A stretch of DNA of 64,000 nt from an uncultured Glaciecola sp. GTDB lineage: Bacteria > Pseudomonadota > Gammaproteobacteria > Enterobacterales > Alteromonadaceae. The notes under the pieces are model-generated. The model saw nothing but the letters and a program-made list of their open reading frames with translations. It had not been told where the DNA came from and made no database searches. Shown here in pieces: positions 1 through 9,497 of this stretch (its first letter is position 1; the number at the start of each line of letters is the position of its first letter). The stretch covers positions 79,741-143,740 of the forward strand of contig NZ_CALJHY010000015.1 in assembly GCF_937770335.1 (NCBI RefSeq), given 5' to 3'. Both the position numbers and the translations under genes were made by a program.

Positions 1-13
1 TTTCTTCAGACAT
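1..13 (-). CDS. 5' end of an unidentified gene, cut by the window edge
   Basis: Read on the minus strand, an AGAGG ribosome-binding site sits about six bases before an ATG at 13, followed by codons for M-S-E-E before the window ends. It lies downstream of the DUF6776 gene in the same direction. In related gammaproteobacteria erpA (iron-sulfur carrier) or a bactofilin gene often occupies this position, and E. coli has erpA beside clcA, but four codons cannot decide this. Confidence 0.5.
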
Positions 14-94
14 AATATTCCTCTAGTAAAAACGTTTGTGGCTCAAAAATAACTAGGATAGATTATCTAATACCTGAGTAATTTAATCAAGTAT

Positions 95-817
95 TCAATC
101 AGATTCACTAAACGCTCCATCCCACTCAATCGTCCGAGTATAAGAACCACGCTTTCTTTTGTACTTATAGATATCTGTTTTAATTTCAATTTGTTCAGGA
201 ATGAAGTCTTCAGGCAAGGTAACTCTTAATTCTAGAACTTGAAAATATTTAAACGAAAAAGACATTTTTTCTGCCTTATCATCCAGTATTTCTCTCAAAT
301 CATATTTAATCGGAACTGTATTTTGACTGCCTTGAAGCGTAATATTCAAAGTTCCTTTGATGATCGCCTTTATGTTTTCCCGCTGCAACATCATAATCGA
401 AATAGCATAATTATTAGTGCTTGCCGTTGCTAGGATTTCAACACTTTCCACCACAAATCCATCTTGCGTCAATTCAGGTGCCATCACCTTTTGATAAAAG
501 CTTATTTGTTCGCGAAGCTCAGCATCTTTGCGCATAAATTCTTTATACGACAATTGAGCTTGTTCATTAGCAATACTTGCGACTTCAAGTTCTATTTTTT
601 TTACATTTAATTCGGAATTAAGCGCTTGGTTTTCTGATATTAAGTTATTTATACTACTTTGCATGACATCAATTTTAGCAGCTAAAAGATGATTTTTTTT
701 GTCTGCAAACTCGTGGCCCGCATAAAATAGACAGGCAAGCACAAAAAATATGGCCAAATAATATTTAATAAAGCCAAGTTCGCTGCGTAGTTCGTTTAAT
801 TTCAATAAATTCTCCAT
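95..817 (-). CDS. DUF6776 family inner-membrane coiled-coil protein
   Basis: A 240-residue protein with a short cytoplasmic start, one membrane segment (about residues 17-34), a heptad-rich coiled coil (about 45-110) and a beta-rich C-terminal half (about 115-240) that should lie in the periplasm. This architecture matches the DUF6776 family of gammaproteobacteria, whose function is not known; its usual neighbours include bactofilin and erpA genes. The ATG at 817 places the membrane anchor close to the N terminus. The family call is from overall pattern and position, not from a catalytic motif. Confidence 0.6.
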   Translation of the reverse strand: MENLLKLNELRSELGFIKYYLAIFFVLACLFYAGHEFADKKNHLLAAKIDVMQSSINNLISENQALNSELNVKKIELEVASIANEQAQLSYKEFMRKDAELREQISFYQKVMAPELTQDGFVVESVEILATASTNNYAISIMMLQRENIKAIIKGTLNITLQGSQNTVPIKYDLREILDDKAEKMSFSFKYFQVLELRVTLPEDFIPEQIEIKTDIYKYKRKRGSYTRTIEWDGAFSESD

Positions 818-943
818 ACCTCAGGGCATCGTTATTGATATTTAACCAATATATGAGTAACTAGAACCGAATCACGGATGGCAAGGGTGTGCTCAAAACG
901 CTATGATAGTCCTAATCTCAATTAGTATAAACCCAAACACACT

Positions 944-2650
944 ATGTTTCTGCACTCGCTGAGACGAGAAGTCTCACATCCAAGGACATCAATTCAATTA
1001 TGCTTGCTAGGCATAGTTGCAGGCGTGTGCGCTGCAACCGTTGTTATTATCTTTAGATTAACATTTGAATTCATACAAAAATTACTACTTGGCGGCGTAG
1101 CTCAATACGCTGCTATTGAAAGCAAACACTTAATTCTTTTACCTATATCAGCGATAATTTGCGTTATTATCGTAGCTAAATGCACCGGTTTTAAGCATTA
1201 CAGAATGGGTATTCCGTTTGTTATCCATCGCATCAAAACGCGCTATGGACACATACCATTGCGCACCTCGATCAATCAATTTTTTGGTGGTGTATTTTCA
1301 TTAGCGGGAGGCTTTGTTGTCGGTAAAGAAGGTCCTACGGTACATTTGGCTGCAGCAGGCAGCCACTTTCTAGGCCAATGGTTTAGATTACCCTTTAATT
1401 GTTTGCGAATTTTAACTGGCTGTGGAATTGCAGCTGGCGTTTCCGCTGCGTTTAATACACCTTTCGCCGCCGTCATTTTTGTGATGGAAGTCGTTTTACG
1501 CCAGTACCGAGTTCATGTGTTTATTCCAGTTATGCTAGCAGCCGCATGCGGTTCAGTGTTAACTCGTATTGTATTCGGTAATGAAAACGAACTGACATTT
1601 CTGAGTTTTAGTATAATAGATAATGTGTTATTGCCTTACCTCGTCGCATTTGGAGTTGCCCTTGGTTTATTGGCGGCACTATTCAATAGACAACTCATGT
1701 TTGTCATCAAATTGTTTCGCGATGTCAATATGATTACTCGCTTGCTACTTGCTGGCACAATTACGAGTATCGTGGGCTACTTTATGCCACAGGCATTAGG
1801 TGCGGAATTCTCAGCTATAGAAACATTGTTCGCCAATGATCCGCAATTAAGTTTGCTATTGTTGCTATTCGCGTTGAAATTCATTCTTGCTATCGTCGCG
1901 ATCGGCTTAGGAGTGCCTGGCGGCATAATCGGTGCCGTCATGATTATTGGTATGTTAGCCGGCGTTATATTATTGCAACCGCTATACAGTATAAGTAATC
2001 AAACCGAAATGACCTCAACTTTTGCATTGCTCGGGTTAGCTGGCATGTTAGCGGCGGTGCTGCACGCTCCAATGGCCGCATTATCAGCCGTTATGGAATT
2101 ATCTGCTAGCTCACAGGTGATACTCCCCGCGATTGTTGTCATTGTGAGCGCTTATGTAACCAGCAAACAACTGTGCAATAACCGTTCAATATTTATCCAA
2201 CAACTGGAATTTCAGAACCTGCCTTACACCACCTCATCCATTCGTGACTCGTTACAAGAAACCGGCGTTATGGCTATTATGCAGATCGAATTCAAACACT
2301 TTATTGATGCCCCCAAAGAATCGCTATATCAATATTTGCAATCCAATCCTAGTCACCTAGTAGTTCAAGAGCATATATTTGAAATCGATAGGGAATACCA
2401 AATAGTGTCAATGGATGTCAGTTTGCAAGAGGGTGTTTTACCATTGGCTGTTCACCAAATGGAGGGCTTAAGTGACCAATCTACTATGGCTGAAGTATAT
2501 GAAACCTTGCATAAAAAACGACAGGGTGCGGTGTATATTTATGAAGAGCTTTATTTCGACTCCCATGTATTTGAACACGGTAAGCCCAAGGTAATAGGTA
2601 TTATTACGTGGAATATGCTACACAGTTATTTATTTAGACAACAACATTAA
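944..2650 (+). CDS. ClC-family chloride channel/transporter with C-terminal CBS region
   Basis: A 568-residue ClC protein of the inner membrane: transmembrane core to about residue 425, then a cytoplasmic region (about 430-560) that fits a CBS pair. The gating glutamate is intact in GKEGP (E129). Two selectivity or coupling positions differ from E. coli ClcA by eye alignment: the GSGIP serine is methionine (RMGIP, M88), and the internal proton glutamate E203 is valine (E182-V183 in FVMEVVLRQYRV). In known ClC proteins valine there goes with channels rather than H+/Cl- exchangers. The helix-N motif is also altered (GVPGGIIGA). No clear ribosome-binding site precedes the ATG. hemJ follows after 18 bases. 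Confidence 0.9.
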   Translation: MFLHSLRREVSHPRTSIQLCLLGIVAGVCAATVVIIFRLTFEFIQKLLLGGVAQYAAIESKHLILLPISAIICVIIVAKCTGFKHYRMGIPFVIHRIKTRYGHIPLRTSINQFFGGVFSLAGGFVVGKEGPTVHLAAAGSHFLGQWFRLPFNCLRILTGCGIAAGVSAAFNTPFAAVIFVMEVVLRQYRVHVFIPVMLAAACGSVLTRIVFGNENELTFLSFSIIDNVLLPYLVAFGVALGLLAALFNRQLMFVIKLFRDVNMITRLLLAGTITSIVGYFMPQALGAEFSAIETLFANDPQLSLLLLLFALKFILAIVAIGLGVPGGIIGAVMIIGMLAGVILLQPLYSISNQTEMTSTFALLGLAGMLAAVLHAPMAALSAVMELSASSQVILPAIVVIVSAYVTSKQLCNNRSIFIQQLEFQNLPYTTSSIRDSLQETGVMAIMQIEFKHFIDAPKESLYQYLQSNPSHLVVQEHIFEIDREYQIVSMDVSLQEGVLPLAVHQMEGLSDQSTMAEVYETLHKKRQGAVYIYEELYFDSHVFEHGKPKVIGIITWNMLHSYLFRQQH

Positions 2651-2668
2651 GACGAAAAGGTAATAGTG

Positions 2669-3097
2669 ATGAGTATTTTATGGTTAAAAGCTTTCCATGT
2701 GTTTTTTATGATTGCGTGGATGGCTGGTATATTCTATTTACCGAGATTATTTGTCTATCATGCTGAAAGTAAACATCAGGAAACCAAAGAACAATTCAAA
2801 ATAATGGAGCGCCGACTGTGGTTTTTTGTAACACCATTTGCTCTGTTAACTCTTATTTTGGGTGTGTTGATTATGTATGAATATGGACTAGAGTGGCTTA
2901 AAGCATCAACGTGGTTGCATGCAAAGCTGGCGATAGTAGCGCTGTTTTACGGCTATCACTTTTATTTATATTATTTGCTTAAGATGTTTGCAGCTGATCA
3001 GAATACGAAGAGCCCACGTTTTTATCGAATGATAAATGAGCTTCCCGTACTAGCCCTACTTGCTATTGTTATATTGGCTATTTTAAAGCCATTTTAA
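2669..3097 (+). CDS. hemJ: protoporphyrinogen IX oxidase HemJ
   Basis: A 142-residue, four-helix membrane protein of the HemJ family, which converts protoporphyrinogen IX to protoporphyrin IX in heme synthesis. The N-terminal helix carries the family pattern LKAFHVFFMIAWMAGIFYLP with the conserved histidine, and the length is typical. An in-frame GTG lies one codon upstream at 2666; the ATG at 2669 has AAGG eight bases before it and is preferred. It follows the ClC gene closely and is probably co-transcribed with it. Confidence 0.88.
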   Translation: MSILWLKAFHVFFMIAWMAGIFYLPRLFVYHAESKHQETKEQFKIMERRLWFFVTPFALLTLILGVLIMYEYGLEWLKASTWLHAKLAIVALFYGYHFYLYYLLKMFAADQNTKSPRFYRMINELPVLALLAIVILAILKPF

Positions 3098-3196
3098 ACC
3101 TGTTTAGAGGGATCTTACGGCAGGGCTAGTTGAACTACCAGCAGCCCCTTTTGCGATGCAAAGAGAGACGCCTCGGCTTACGTGGATAATAACTCG

Positions 3197-3832
3197 CTAA
3201 ACCGGTTTCTGTACAAAAGTCTCAAATTGATTCGGCAAGTAGTTCGCAAGCTCCCCGGATATTGAAACGTAGGTACTTAATGAGTCAGGCAATGACTGAG
3301 CTATTAATGGCAATTTTTTTTCAAAATCCATTTGCCCACGCTTTTTTGCTTGTTCAAAAGCGAGTTCAACATCTGCAAATGTACTAAACATCCCTAAACT
3401 GTGTTTTAGTTTTTTCGCCAATACAGGCGCGTGTTGAGGATTTTTATCATGCATCAATTGCCACGCATTTTGCCATACAGGCTCCATACTTGAATGAGCA
3501 GTGAGCACGCCTTGCATCCATTGCGAAAGTGGTGAACTTCGCCCCCATTTTTCATTATCATCTTCGAAAACGCAATAATCAGGCATTCTTAGAGCGTTAT
3601 CTTTCATCTGTTGCAAGCAATACTTAAAGTAGTCAAACAATGCGTCGGTGATTACATCTGCTTGTTGATTATTTTGCATCTGACCGTGGTGCTTGATAGC
3701 CCATGGTAACCACACATCTGGCATTGGTATTTCTGGCGCAACGCCGGCACCTAATAATGCCCCTTCAACGTAATAACGTGAATGCAGCATATCGGCGATA
3801 TCTGAGTTTTGATAAATCAGCAGTAAATTCAT
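3197..3832 (-). CDS. UPF0149 (YecA/YgfB-like) protein
   Basis: A 211-residue cytoplasmic, mostly helical protein. It has the loose UPF0149 pattern: an early G-x-L-x-G stretch followed by PEIPMPDVWLPW (about residues 25-45) and a second tryptophan-glycine segment in the middle (LSQWMQGVLTA, about 103-113). The family has no firmly known biochemical role. It stands alone on the minus strand, convergent with hemJ and divergent from the Nramp-like gene. The match is to the overall pattern, so another uncharacterised helical family remains possible. Confidence 0.55.
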   Translation of the reverse strand: MNLLLIYQNSDIADMLHSRYYVEGALLGAGVAPEIPMPDVWLPWAIKHHGQMQNNQQADVITDALFDYFKYCLQQMKDNALRMPDYCVFEDDNEKWGRSSPLSQWMQGVLTAHSSMEPVWQNAWQLMHDKNPQHAPVLAKKLKHSLGMFSTFADVELAFEQAKKRGQMDFEKKLPLIAQSLPDSLSTYVSISGELANYLPNQFETFVQKPV

Positions 3833-3938
3833 AATTAATTGAGAGACTTAAATTTGCGAATTCGGACAATGCGGTAGATGATAGAGCGAATTCAAAACGA
3901 ATAACAACTATAAAAACATGTTTTGGGGAAGATCGCGC

Positions 3939-5144
3939 ATGAAATCAGGAAAAACAGGGCTTATTATTGCTGCCGCTTTTATCGGTCCAGGCACAGTAAC
4001 AACGGCTTCAATCGCTGGTGCAAGTCTTGGCTACGGCTTAGTGTGGGCCCTTTGCTTTTCAATTTTTGCAACGTACATTTTGCAGGAGATGGCGTCTAGG
4101 CTGGGCCTAGTGACGGGTAAAGGTCTGTCAGAAGCAATCGTTAACATTAGCCAAAACAGCTTCATCAAGTGGTGTAGTATCATCCTTGTTTGCGCCGCTA
4201 TCGGGTTAGGCAATGCCGCATATGAAGGCGGTAATTTGACCGGTGCAGCGCTTGGTTTGGCAAATGTATTACCGGGCAATATAACGTTGTGGGTTCTTAT
4301 TTTAGGTGCCATTGCTTTAGTTGTGCTGGTAAGCAATCGCTACCATTTAGTTGAAAAATTACTTATTGGGTTGGTCGCTTTAATGAGCGTTGTATTTGTC
4401 GCTATCATGCTGATTGCCGGCATTAACACAGCAGCATTGATGAGTGGTTTATCCGCAGTAGGATTGTCAAACACATCGCTGTTACTCGCTATTATTGGCA
4501 CCACAATCGTGCCCTACAATTTATTTCTTCACGCCGGCTTAAGCGCTAAACAGTCACTTGAGTCAACACTTTCTGAGTCTGAGATTAGCGCTCAACTGCC
4601 TGCGCATAAACAGCAATTGTTTGCATCAATTGGCTTAGGGGGTATTGTTACATTTGCCATCATGTCGTGCGCAGCGAACGCTTTTTATTTAACTGACACG
4701 GTGCTTTCCCCTGGCAATATCGCCTCGCAACTAGAGCCTATTTTGGGTGACTACGCTAACTTATTCTTTGCTCTAGGTTTGTTTTCTGCAGGTTTAACCA
4801 GCGCGATAACAGCGCCATTGGCCGCGGGATACGCAATTTGTGGTTTATTTGGTTGGCAACCTAGACTCGACGCAAAAGAATTTAAGCTGGTTTGCATAGC
4901 AATATTGGTCTGCGGTGTGTTGGTCGCAACATCTGGCTTTAAACCCTTAGCAGTTATCGTTTTAGCACAAGCATCAAATGCACTATTATTGCCGATCTCT
5001 GTTGTATTTTTGCTGTATGTCATGAATCAAAAGAGGATAATGAAGTCGCACACAAACACACCGATTGGTAATCTGCTTGCTAGCTTGATACTCATTGTTA
5101 TTGTTGTATTGGGTGGTAACAAACTTATAAATTTATTATTTTAA
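3939..5144 (+). CDS. Nramp (SLC11)-family transporter with a divergent metal site
   Basis: A membrane protein of 401 residues with about ten or eleven helices and the Nramp fold signature. Helix 1 carries GPGT (residues 16-19) where Mn/Fe transporters have DPGN, and helix 6 carries IVPYN (190-194) where they have MPHN, so the canonical Asp, Asn, Met and His positions are replaced. The substrate may therefore not be Mn2+ or Fe2+. An ATG at 3918 would add seven residues but has no ribosome-binding site; the ATG at 3939 has GGGGAAG seven bases upstream. The 3' end overlaps the convergent envC gene by nine bases. Confidence 0.8.
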   Translation: MKSGKTGLIIAAAFIGPGTVTTASIAGASLGYGLVWALCFSIFATYILQEMASRLGLVTGKGLSEAIVNISQNSFIKWCSIILVCAAIGLGNAAYEGGNLTGAALGLANVLPGNITLWVLILGAIALVVLVSNRYHLVEKLLIGLVALMSVVFVAIMLIAGINTAALMSGLSAVGLSNTSLLLAIIGTTIVPYNLFLHAGLSAKQSLESTLSESEISAQLPAHKQQLFASIGLGGIVTFAIMSCAANAFYLTDTVLSPGNIASQLEPILGDYANLFFALGLFSAGLTSAITAPLAAGYAICGLFGWQPRLDAKEFKLVCIAILVCGVLVATSGFKPLAVIVLAQASNALLLPISVVFLLYVMNQKRIMKSHTNTPIGNLLASLILIVIVVLGGNKLINLLF

Positions 5145-6287
5145 CCAGCTTTTTGGGTTAAGCGCTTTGCCTTTATGGCGAATTTCGAAGTACAAGCCCG
5201 GACTCGCTTGACCGCCGCTACTGCCAACTAGACCTATAGTTTCGCCTTGTAGGACTGGATCCCCTGGTTGTTTCAGTAATGCTTGATTACGGCCATATAC
5301 GGTCATGTATCCCGCACCATGATCAACAATGGTTACCAAACCAAATCCTTTTAGCCAGTCTGCATATAATACCTTACCGTCTTGGACTGCAAGCACCGGA
5401 GAGCCTTCAATACTGTTAACAACAATGCCTTTCCAGCGAACTTGCCCTTGCCTCCTTTTACCAAATAGCTGTTGAATTTGCCCTGAGGCAGGCCGAGTTA
5501 GTTTACCTTTTGATTGCGCCAATCCAACCAACACCACATCTTCTTCTTTTGATCTGCTTCTAGCATCAATTTCAGCTTGTTCAATGGCGTTAATTAACGA
5601 ACGCTCTTCTTGCTGAAGCTGGCTAACCCTAGCGGTGTCTGACCTAATCTGTTGGTCTAATTGCTTTAACTTCTGATGGCGTGACGTTTGTTGTTGCCTT
5701 AGTTGGCTACTTTGTTGCTTTTGAGTCACCAAAAAAACTTCCAAACGTTGGGTTTTATCTGCCAACTTAATATTTAATTGTTCAAGTTCAGTTACAAGCA
5801 CTCTAAATTTGCGAATTTCTTGCTGTCGGGCTTTATTTAGATATTCATAATACGTAACGGTTCGCTCGAATCGTCCTGCATCATCTTGATTAAAAAACAT
5901 TTTAGCAAAATCATAATTGCCTGCCATAAAAGCAGACTTAAGCTGACCGGCCAGCTGTTTTTGTTGTGCTTTAATAACGCTTGAAACTCTTAATTTTTCA
6001 CTTTCGAGTTCATCTTTTTCGTTGCGTGTCGTTTTTAATGATTGATCAGTTTTATTCAATTGCGTAGCGGTTTTGGCTATTTCAAGTTCGGCAAGTTTAA
6101 GTTCTTGCTGTAAACGCTCCGACGATTTAAGTTTTCGGTCGAGTTGTGCTTGCGTATTTTTTATCTTTTCTTGAATAGTAGCTAAATCGGAGTCTTGCGC
6201 TAACACCTGAGGAATGAGCAAAAAAAACCCAGCAACGAGCGAGTAGCCGCCGATACGATGCACTATTTTTTTTATGCTCAACTTCAT
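5136..6287 (-). CDS. envC: murein hydrolase activator EnvC
   Basis: A 383-residue periplasmic protein with an N-terminal signal segment (about residues 10-30, cleavage near VLAQ), long coiled coils (about 32-110 and 160-245) and a C-terminal LytM/M23-like domain (about 265-383). As in E. coli EnvC the LytM domain lacks the full zinc-ligand set (DHGAGYMTVYG, then YFEIRHKG), so it should activate amidases for septal wall splitting instead of cutting peptidoglycan itself. It follows gpmI by 23 bases on the same strand, the conserved gpmI-envC pairing. Confidence 0.93.
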   Translation of the reverse strand: MKLSIKKIVHRIGGYSLVAGFFLLIPQVLAQDSDLATIQEKIKNTQAQLDRKLKSSERLQQELKLAELEIAKTATQLNKTDQSLKTTRNEKDELESEKLRVSSVIKAQQKQLAGQLKSAFMAGNYDFAKMFFNQDDAGRFERTVTYYEYLNKARQQEIRKFRVLVTELEQLNIKLADKTQRLEVFLVTQKQQSSQLRQQQTSRHQKLKQLDQQIRSDTARVSQLQQEERSLINAIEQAEIDARSRSKEEDVVLVGLAQSKGKLTRPASGQIQQLFGKRRQGQVRWKGIVVNSIEGSPVLAVQDGKVLYADWLKGFGLVTIVDHGAGYMTVYGRNQALLKQPGDPVLQGETIGLVGSSGGQASPGLYFEIRHKGKALNPKSWLK

Positions 6288-6310
6288 TCGATTACCTTTA
6301 AAAACTCAAC

Positions 6311-7846
6311 TTAGCTCGTTTTCAACGTCATGATGGTTTTACCCGTCATTTCAGCTGGTTGTTGCATGCCCATCAAATGCAACATTGTTGGTGCCACGTC
6401 GCTGAGTGTACCACCGCTTCTGACTATAGCGTCGCGACCGACGTAAATAAATGGTACAGGCTCGCTCGTATGCGCCGTATGCGATACACCTGTTTTAGGA
6501 TTGACCATTTGTTCTGCATTACCGTGATCGGCTGTAATCAGACACTCTGCGCCAGCTTCTGTTAATGCGTTAACCACGCGTCCAATACAATGATCGACAG
6601 CTTCACAAGCTTTGATAGCAGCGTCTAGGTTGCCGGTGTGACCAACCATATCGCCATTAGGGTAATTACAAATAATGACATCGAATTCTCGAGACTGTAT
6701 AGCAGAAACTAACTCGTCAGTGAGTTTTTCTGAGTTCATTTCTGGCTGCAAATCATACGTTGCTACGTCGGGAGAGGGGATTAAAATACGTTTTTCGCCA
6801 GGATATTCATCTTCTTTGCCACCGCTATAGAAAAAAGTGACGTGAGCAAATTTTTCAGTTTCACTAATGCGTAGTTGTGTTTTGCCATTTTTAGCCAGCC
6901 ATTCGCCCATGACATTAACAAGCGGTGTGGGAGGATATGCGCACGGTACAGGCAAATTAGATTCATATTCTGTCAGCATCATAAACTCTGTCTGAACGAC
7001 TTTTCTGCGCTCAAAGCCACTAAAATCGCCATCGACTATGGCATGAGACATTGCTCGCGAACGGTCGGCTCTAAAATTCATAAATAAAATGGCGTCACCG
7101 TCGTCAACGCCGTTGTAACCGGAAATAACAGACGCTTTTACGAATTCATCATTTTCGTTGCGCGAGTAAGCGGCTTCTAGTGCTTCGGATGCCGTTGAAT
7201 AATGAAATTCAGCCTGCGCTGACACAATTAAATCATAGGCTTGCTGCACCCGATTCCAGCGGTTGTCACGGTCCATTGCAAAGTAGCGCCCGACGATACT
7301 AGCAACTTGACCCACGCCTAATTCGGCAAACATTTTTTGTGCCGCATCTATCGACGGTCCAGCACTTCTTGGTGGTGTATCTCGACCATCTGTGAACCCG
7401 TGTAAATAAATTTTCTTTGCCCCTTTTTCAGCGGCTAATTTTGCGGCAGCAAATAAATGTTCTTCATGCGAATGGACGCCTCCGGGTGATAATAACCCCA
7501 TAATGTGCACTGCTTTATCCGCGGCAACGGCTTTTTCAATTGCAGCCAAAATAACTGGATTAGTTTTAAAGCTGCCATCGCTGATCGCTTTGGTAATTTT
7601 GGTGAAATCTTGATAAACAACACGACCGGCACCCAAATTAACGTGCCCCACTTCTGAATTACCCATTTGTCCATCCGGTAAACCAACATCCAGCCCTGAT
7701 CCGGATATTAACGTACTCGGCTTATTTGCAAATAAGTCATCTATTACAGGAGTATTTGCTAACGCGATGGCATTATTGGTGGTTTCTTCTCGATATCCCC
7801 AACCGTCTAATATGATAAGAGCTAATGGTGTTTTAGTGTGTGCCAT
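6311..7846 (-). CDS. gpmI: 2,3-bisphosphoglycerate-independent phosphoglycerate mutase
   Basis: Cofactor-independent mutase interconverting 3- and 2-phosphoglycerate in glycolysis and gluconeogenesis. The start at 7846 gives 511 residues, the usual family length, beginning [19 protein letters not shown] with the first metal-binding aspartate. The phosphoserine loop is intact ([16 protein letters not shown]). AAGG stands six bases before this ATG; an ATG at 7870 would add eight residues without family support. Catalytic metal motifs such as [16 protein letters not shown] and [10 protein letters not shown] are present. First gene of the gpmI-envC unit, divergent from yibN as in E. coli. Confidence 0.95.
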   Translation of the reverse strand: MAHTKTPLALIILDGWGYREETTNNAIALANTPVIDDLFANKPSTLISGSGLDVGLPDGQMGNSEVGHVNLGAGRVVYQDFTKITKAISDGSFKTNPVILAAIEKAVAADKAVHIMGLLSPGGVHSHEEHLFAAAKLAAEKGAKKIYLHGFTDGRDTPPRSAGPSIDAAQKMFAELGVGQVASIVGRYFAMDRDNRWNRVQQAYDLIVSAQAEFHYSTASEALEAAYSRNENDEFVKASVISGYNGVDDGDAILFMNFRADRSRAMSHAIVDGDFSGFERRKVVQTEFMMLTEYESNLPVPCAYPPTPLVNVMGEWLAKNGKTQLRISETEKFAHVTFFYSGGKEDEYPGEKRILIPSPDVATYDLQPEMNSEKLTDELVSAIQSREFDVIICNYPNGDMVGHTGNLDAAIKACEAVDHCIGRVVNALTEAGAECLITADHGNAEQMVNPKTGVSHTAHTSEPVPFIYVGRDAIVRSGGTLSDVAPTMLHLMGMQQPAEMTGKTIMTLKTS

Positions 7847-8124
7847 GATTAACCTTGAATTCTGGTGCATGAAAAAAATAAACCTCTCGTAAAGTTATCA
7901 ATAAAACGCCGCCTGATAAACTGTTTATGCTCTTTTTTATGCACATTTACAGAAATATTTTTTCGTCACATAGAATTTTGTTCGCTTAAAACCGTTCCTA
8001 TACCTGTACTTAGAGTATTCAAATTGAAAAGAATTACAGATGACTCCGCATAAATGCTGGTTTCTATCCTGTTTTTCTATATACTTTGCGGACTTCAAAT
8101 AGTAACAGGACGACAGAGTTTTTT

Positions 8125-8559
8125 ATGGACCAGATAATAGAGTTTGCTACTAGTACGACGTTGATTTCAATATTATCAATCGCGTGGGTAGCGATAGTAG
8201 TACTTATCATTTATTCCTACGTTGGTGCGGCATTGTCACCAATTAAAGAACTTTCGACGCATGATGCTACCTTGCTGATGAATAAAGAAGATGCGATTGT
8301 ACTAGATATTCGCGTAGCAAAAGAATTCAAAGCAGGACATATATTAGGTTCTAGGCAACTAAAAGCTGAAGAACTTAAAAACGGAGACTTCGCAAAGCTT
8401 GAAAACTCAAAAGATAAGCCCATTATCATAGTATGTGCGATGGGTGTTTCAGCGAAAAAAACAGCGACACAATTGCTAAAAGCAGGCTTTGAAAAAGTCA
8501 CCGTTTTAAAAGGCGGAATGAACGCATGGCAATCAGCCAGCCTTCCCGTCTCCAAATAA
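8125..8559 (+). CDS. yibN: membrane-anchored rhodanese-like protein YibN
   Basis: A 144-residue protein with one N-terminal membrane helix (about residues 10-35) and a single rhodanese domain (about 45-140). The active-site loop CAMGVS keeps the cysteine, consistent with sulfur transfer or persulfide handling at the membrane. An upstream in-frame ATG at 8086 would add 13 residues; the ATG at 8125 fits the YibN family and has a GAG six bases before it. It opens the yibN-grxC pair, the same order as in E. coli. Confidence 0.9.
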   Translation: MDQIIEFATSTTLISILSIAWVAIVVLIIYSYVGAALSPIKELSTHDATLLMNKEDAIVLDIRVAKEFKAGHILGSRQLKAEELKNGDFAKLENSKDKPIIIVCAMGVSAKKTATQLLKAGFEKVTVLKGGMNAWQSASLPVSK

Positions 8560-8572
8560 GAGAATAGTTAAA

Positions 8573-8830
8573 ATGCAAAAAGTAGAATTATATACAAAAG
8601 GTCATTGTCCATACTGCAGCCGCGCTAAAGCGTTGTTAGGTCAAAAAGGCGTGGCGTTCACTGATTTTGAAATAGATGTTAATCCAGATCTGCGTCCTGG
8701 CATGATTGAACGTGCTAACGGTAGCTCAACTGTTCCGCAAATTTTTATTGGCGAAACACATGTAGGCGGCTGTGATGAACTATTCGCATTAGAGTCAACT
8801 GGCAAACTTGACGCCCTGTTAGCAGCATAA
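8573..8830 (+). CDS. grxC: glutaredoxin 3
   Basis: An 85-residue dithiol glutaredoxin with the CPYC active site (C12, C15), the cis-proline TVP segment and the GG motif (VGGCDEL) that bind glutathione. It reduces protein disulfides and glutathionylated proteins using glutathione in the cytoplasm. It lies 13 bases after yibN and is followed by a strong intrinsic terminator, so yibN-grxC probably forms its own transcript. Confidence 0.95.
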   Translation: MQKVELYTKGHCPYCSRAKALLGQKGVAFTDFEIDVNPDLRPGMIERANGSSTVPQIFIGETHVGGCDELFALESTGKLDALLAA

Positions 8831-8889
8831 TCAAGAGTGACAGAGCAAGATATGAGCATTTGTTCATTGACCGCCAATTCAAACAATTT

Positions 8890-8922
8890 AAAAGGTTATG
8901 GACTCATAGCCTTTTTTTATTT
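8890..8922 (+). terminator. intrinsic terminator after grxC
   Basis: A ten-base-pair stem (AAAGGTTATG with CATAGCCTTT, one G-T pair) and a four-base loop are followed by seven T. It separates yibN-grxC from secB, which then needs its own promoter in the short stretch before 8964. Confidence 0.8.
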
Positions 8923-8963
8923 TTAAGTAATATAACGATAAGAAATATCGATAGGAATCATTC

Positions 8964-9479
8964 ATGGCTGAAGAAAATAACACACCCGCAGCAGCACCAG
9001 AACAAGCTACACAAGGAGCCCAGTTCAGTGTTCAACGTATTTACACAAGAGATATTTCGTTTGAAACGCCTAATAGTCCTGCCATTTTTCAAAAAGAATG
9101 GAAGCCAGAAGTAAAGCTTGATATCGATACCCGTACAAACGAAATCGAAGCCAATTTATATGAAGTTGTATTATCAATAACTGTTACAGCAACGCTGGGC
9201 GAAGACACTGCATTTTTGTGTGAAGTTCAGCAGGCAGGTATTTTCGCTGTTGGCGATATGCCAGATCAAAATAAAGCGCATACTTTAGGCTCATTCTGCC
9301 CAAATATGCTTTTCCCATATGCGCGGGAGGCTGTTTCAAACTTAGTTAACCGTGGTACTTTTCCGCCGCTTAATCTAGCCCCTGTAAACTTCGATGCAAT
9401 TTTTGCAGCTTATATGCAAAAACGAGCCGAACAGAGTGCAGCAGCTGAGGCTCCCGCGGCTCAACAACTTGATTCATAA
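8964..9479 (+). CDS. secB: protein-export chaperone SecB
   Basis: A 171-residue acidic cytoplasmic chaperone that keeps precursor proteins unfolded and passes them to SecA. The family core is clear: [14 protein letters not shown] near the N terminus, the [10 protein letters not shown] beta segment, and the [20 protein letters not shown] helix-loop with LAPVNFDAI (about residues 118-150). The C-terminal tail is alanine- and glutamate-rich. AGGA stands seven bases before the ATG. gpsA follows 18 bases downstream, as in E. coli. Confidence 0.95.
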   Translation: MAEENNTPAAAPEQATQGAQFSVQRIYTRDISFETPNSPAIFQKEWKPEVKLDIDTRTNEIEANLYEVVLSITVTATLGEDTAFLCEVQQAGIFAVGDMPDQNKAHTLGSFCPNMLFPYAREAVSNLVNRGTFPPLNLAPVNFDAIFAAYMQKRAEQSAAAEAPAAQQLDS

Positions 9480-9497
9480 ATAGTTGAGAAGCAATTA

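Noticed and set aside
3123..3152. GGGCT...AGCCC hairpin followed by TTTT after hemJ
   Set aside because: Only five clean base pairs and a poor inner stem; not convincing as a terminator.
3856..3893. Direct repeat GCGAATTC (3856-3863 and 3886-3893) ahead of the Nramp-like gene
   Set aside because: Spacing of 30 bases is suggestive of an operator, but eight-base copies containing a palindromic core are weak evidence.
4031..4336. 101-codon ORF antisense to the Nramp-like gene
   Set aside because: A shadow of the transporter's codons; no family pattern and no ribosome-binding site.
7865..8053. 62-codon plus-strand ORF in the gpmI//yibN divergent region
   Set aside because: Low-complexity, basic product, no good ribosome-binding site, and it overlaps the gpmI promoter region; probably chance.
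8860..9114. 84-codon plus-strand ORF running from the grxC terminator into secB
   Set aside because: Its first part is the terminator sequence and its second part is secB in another frame.
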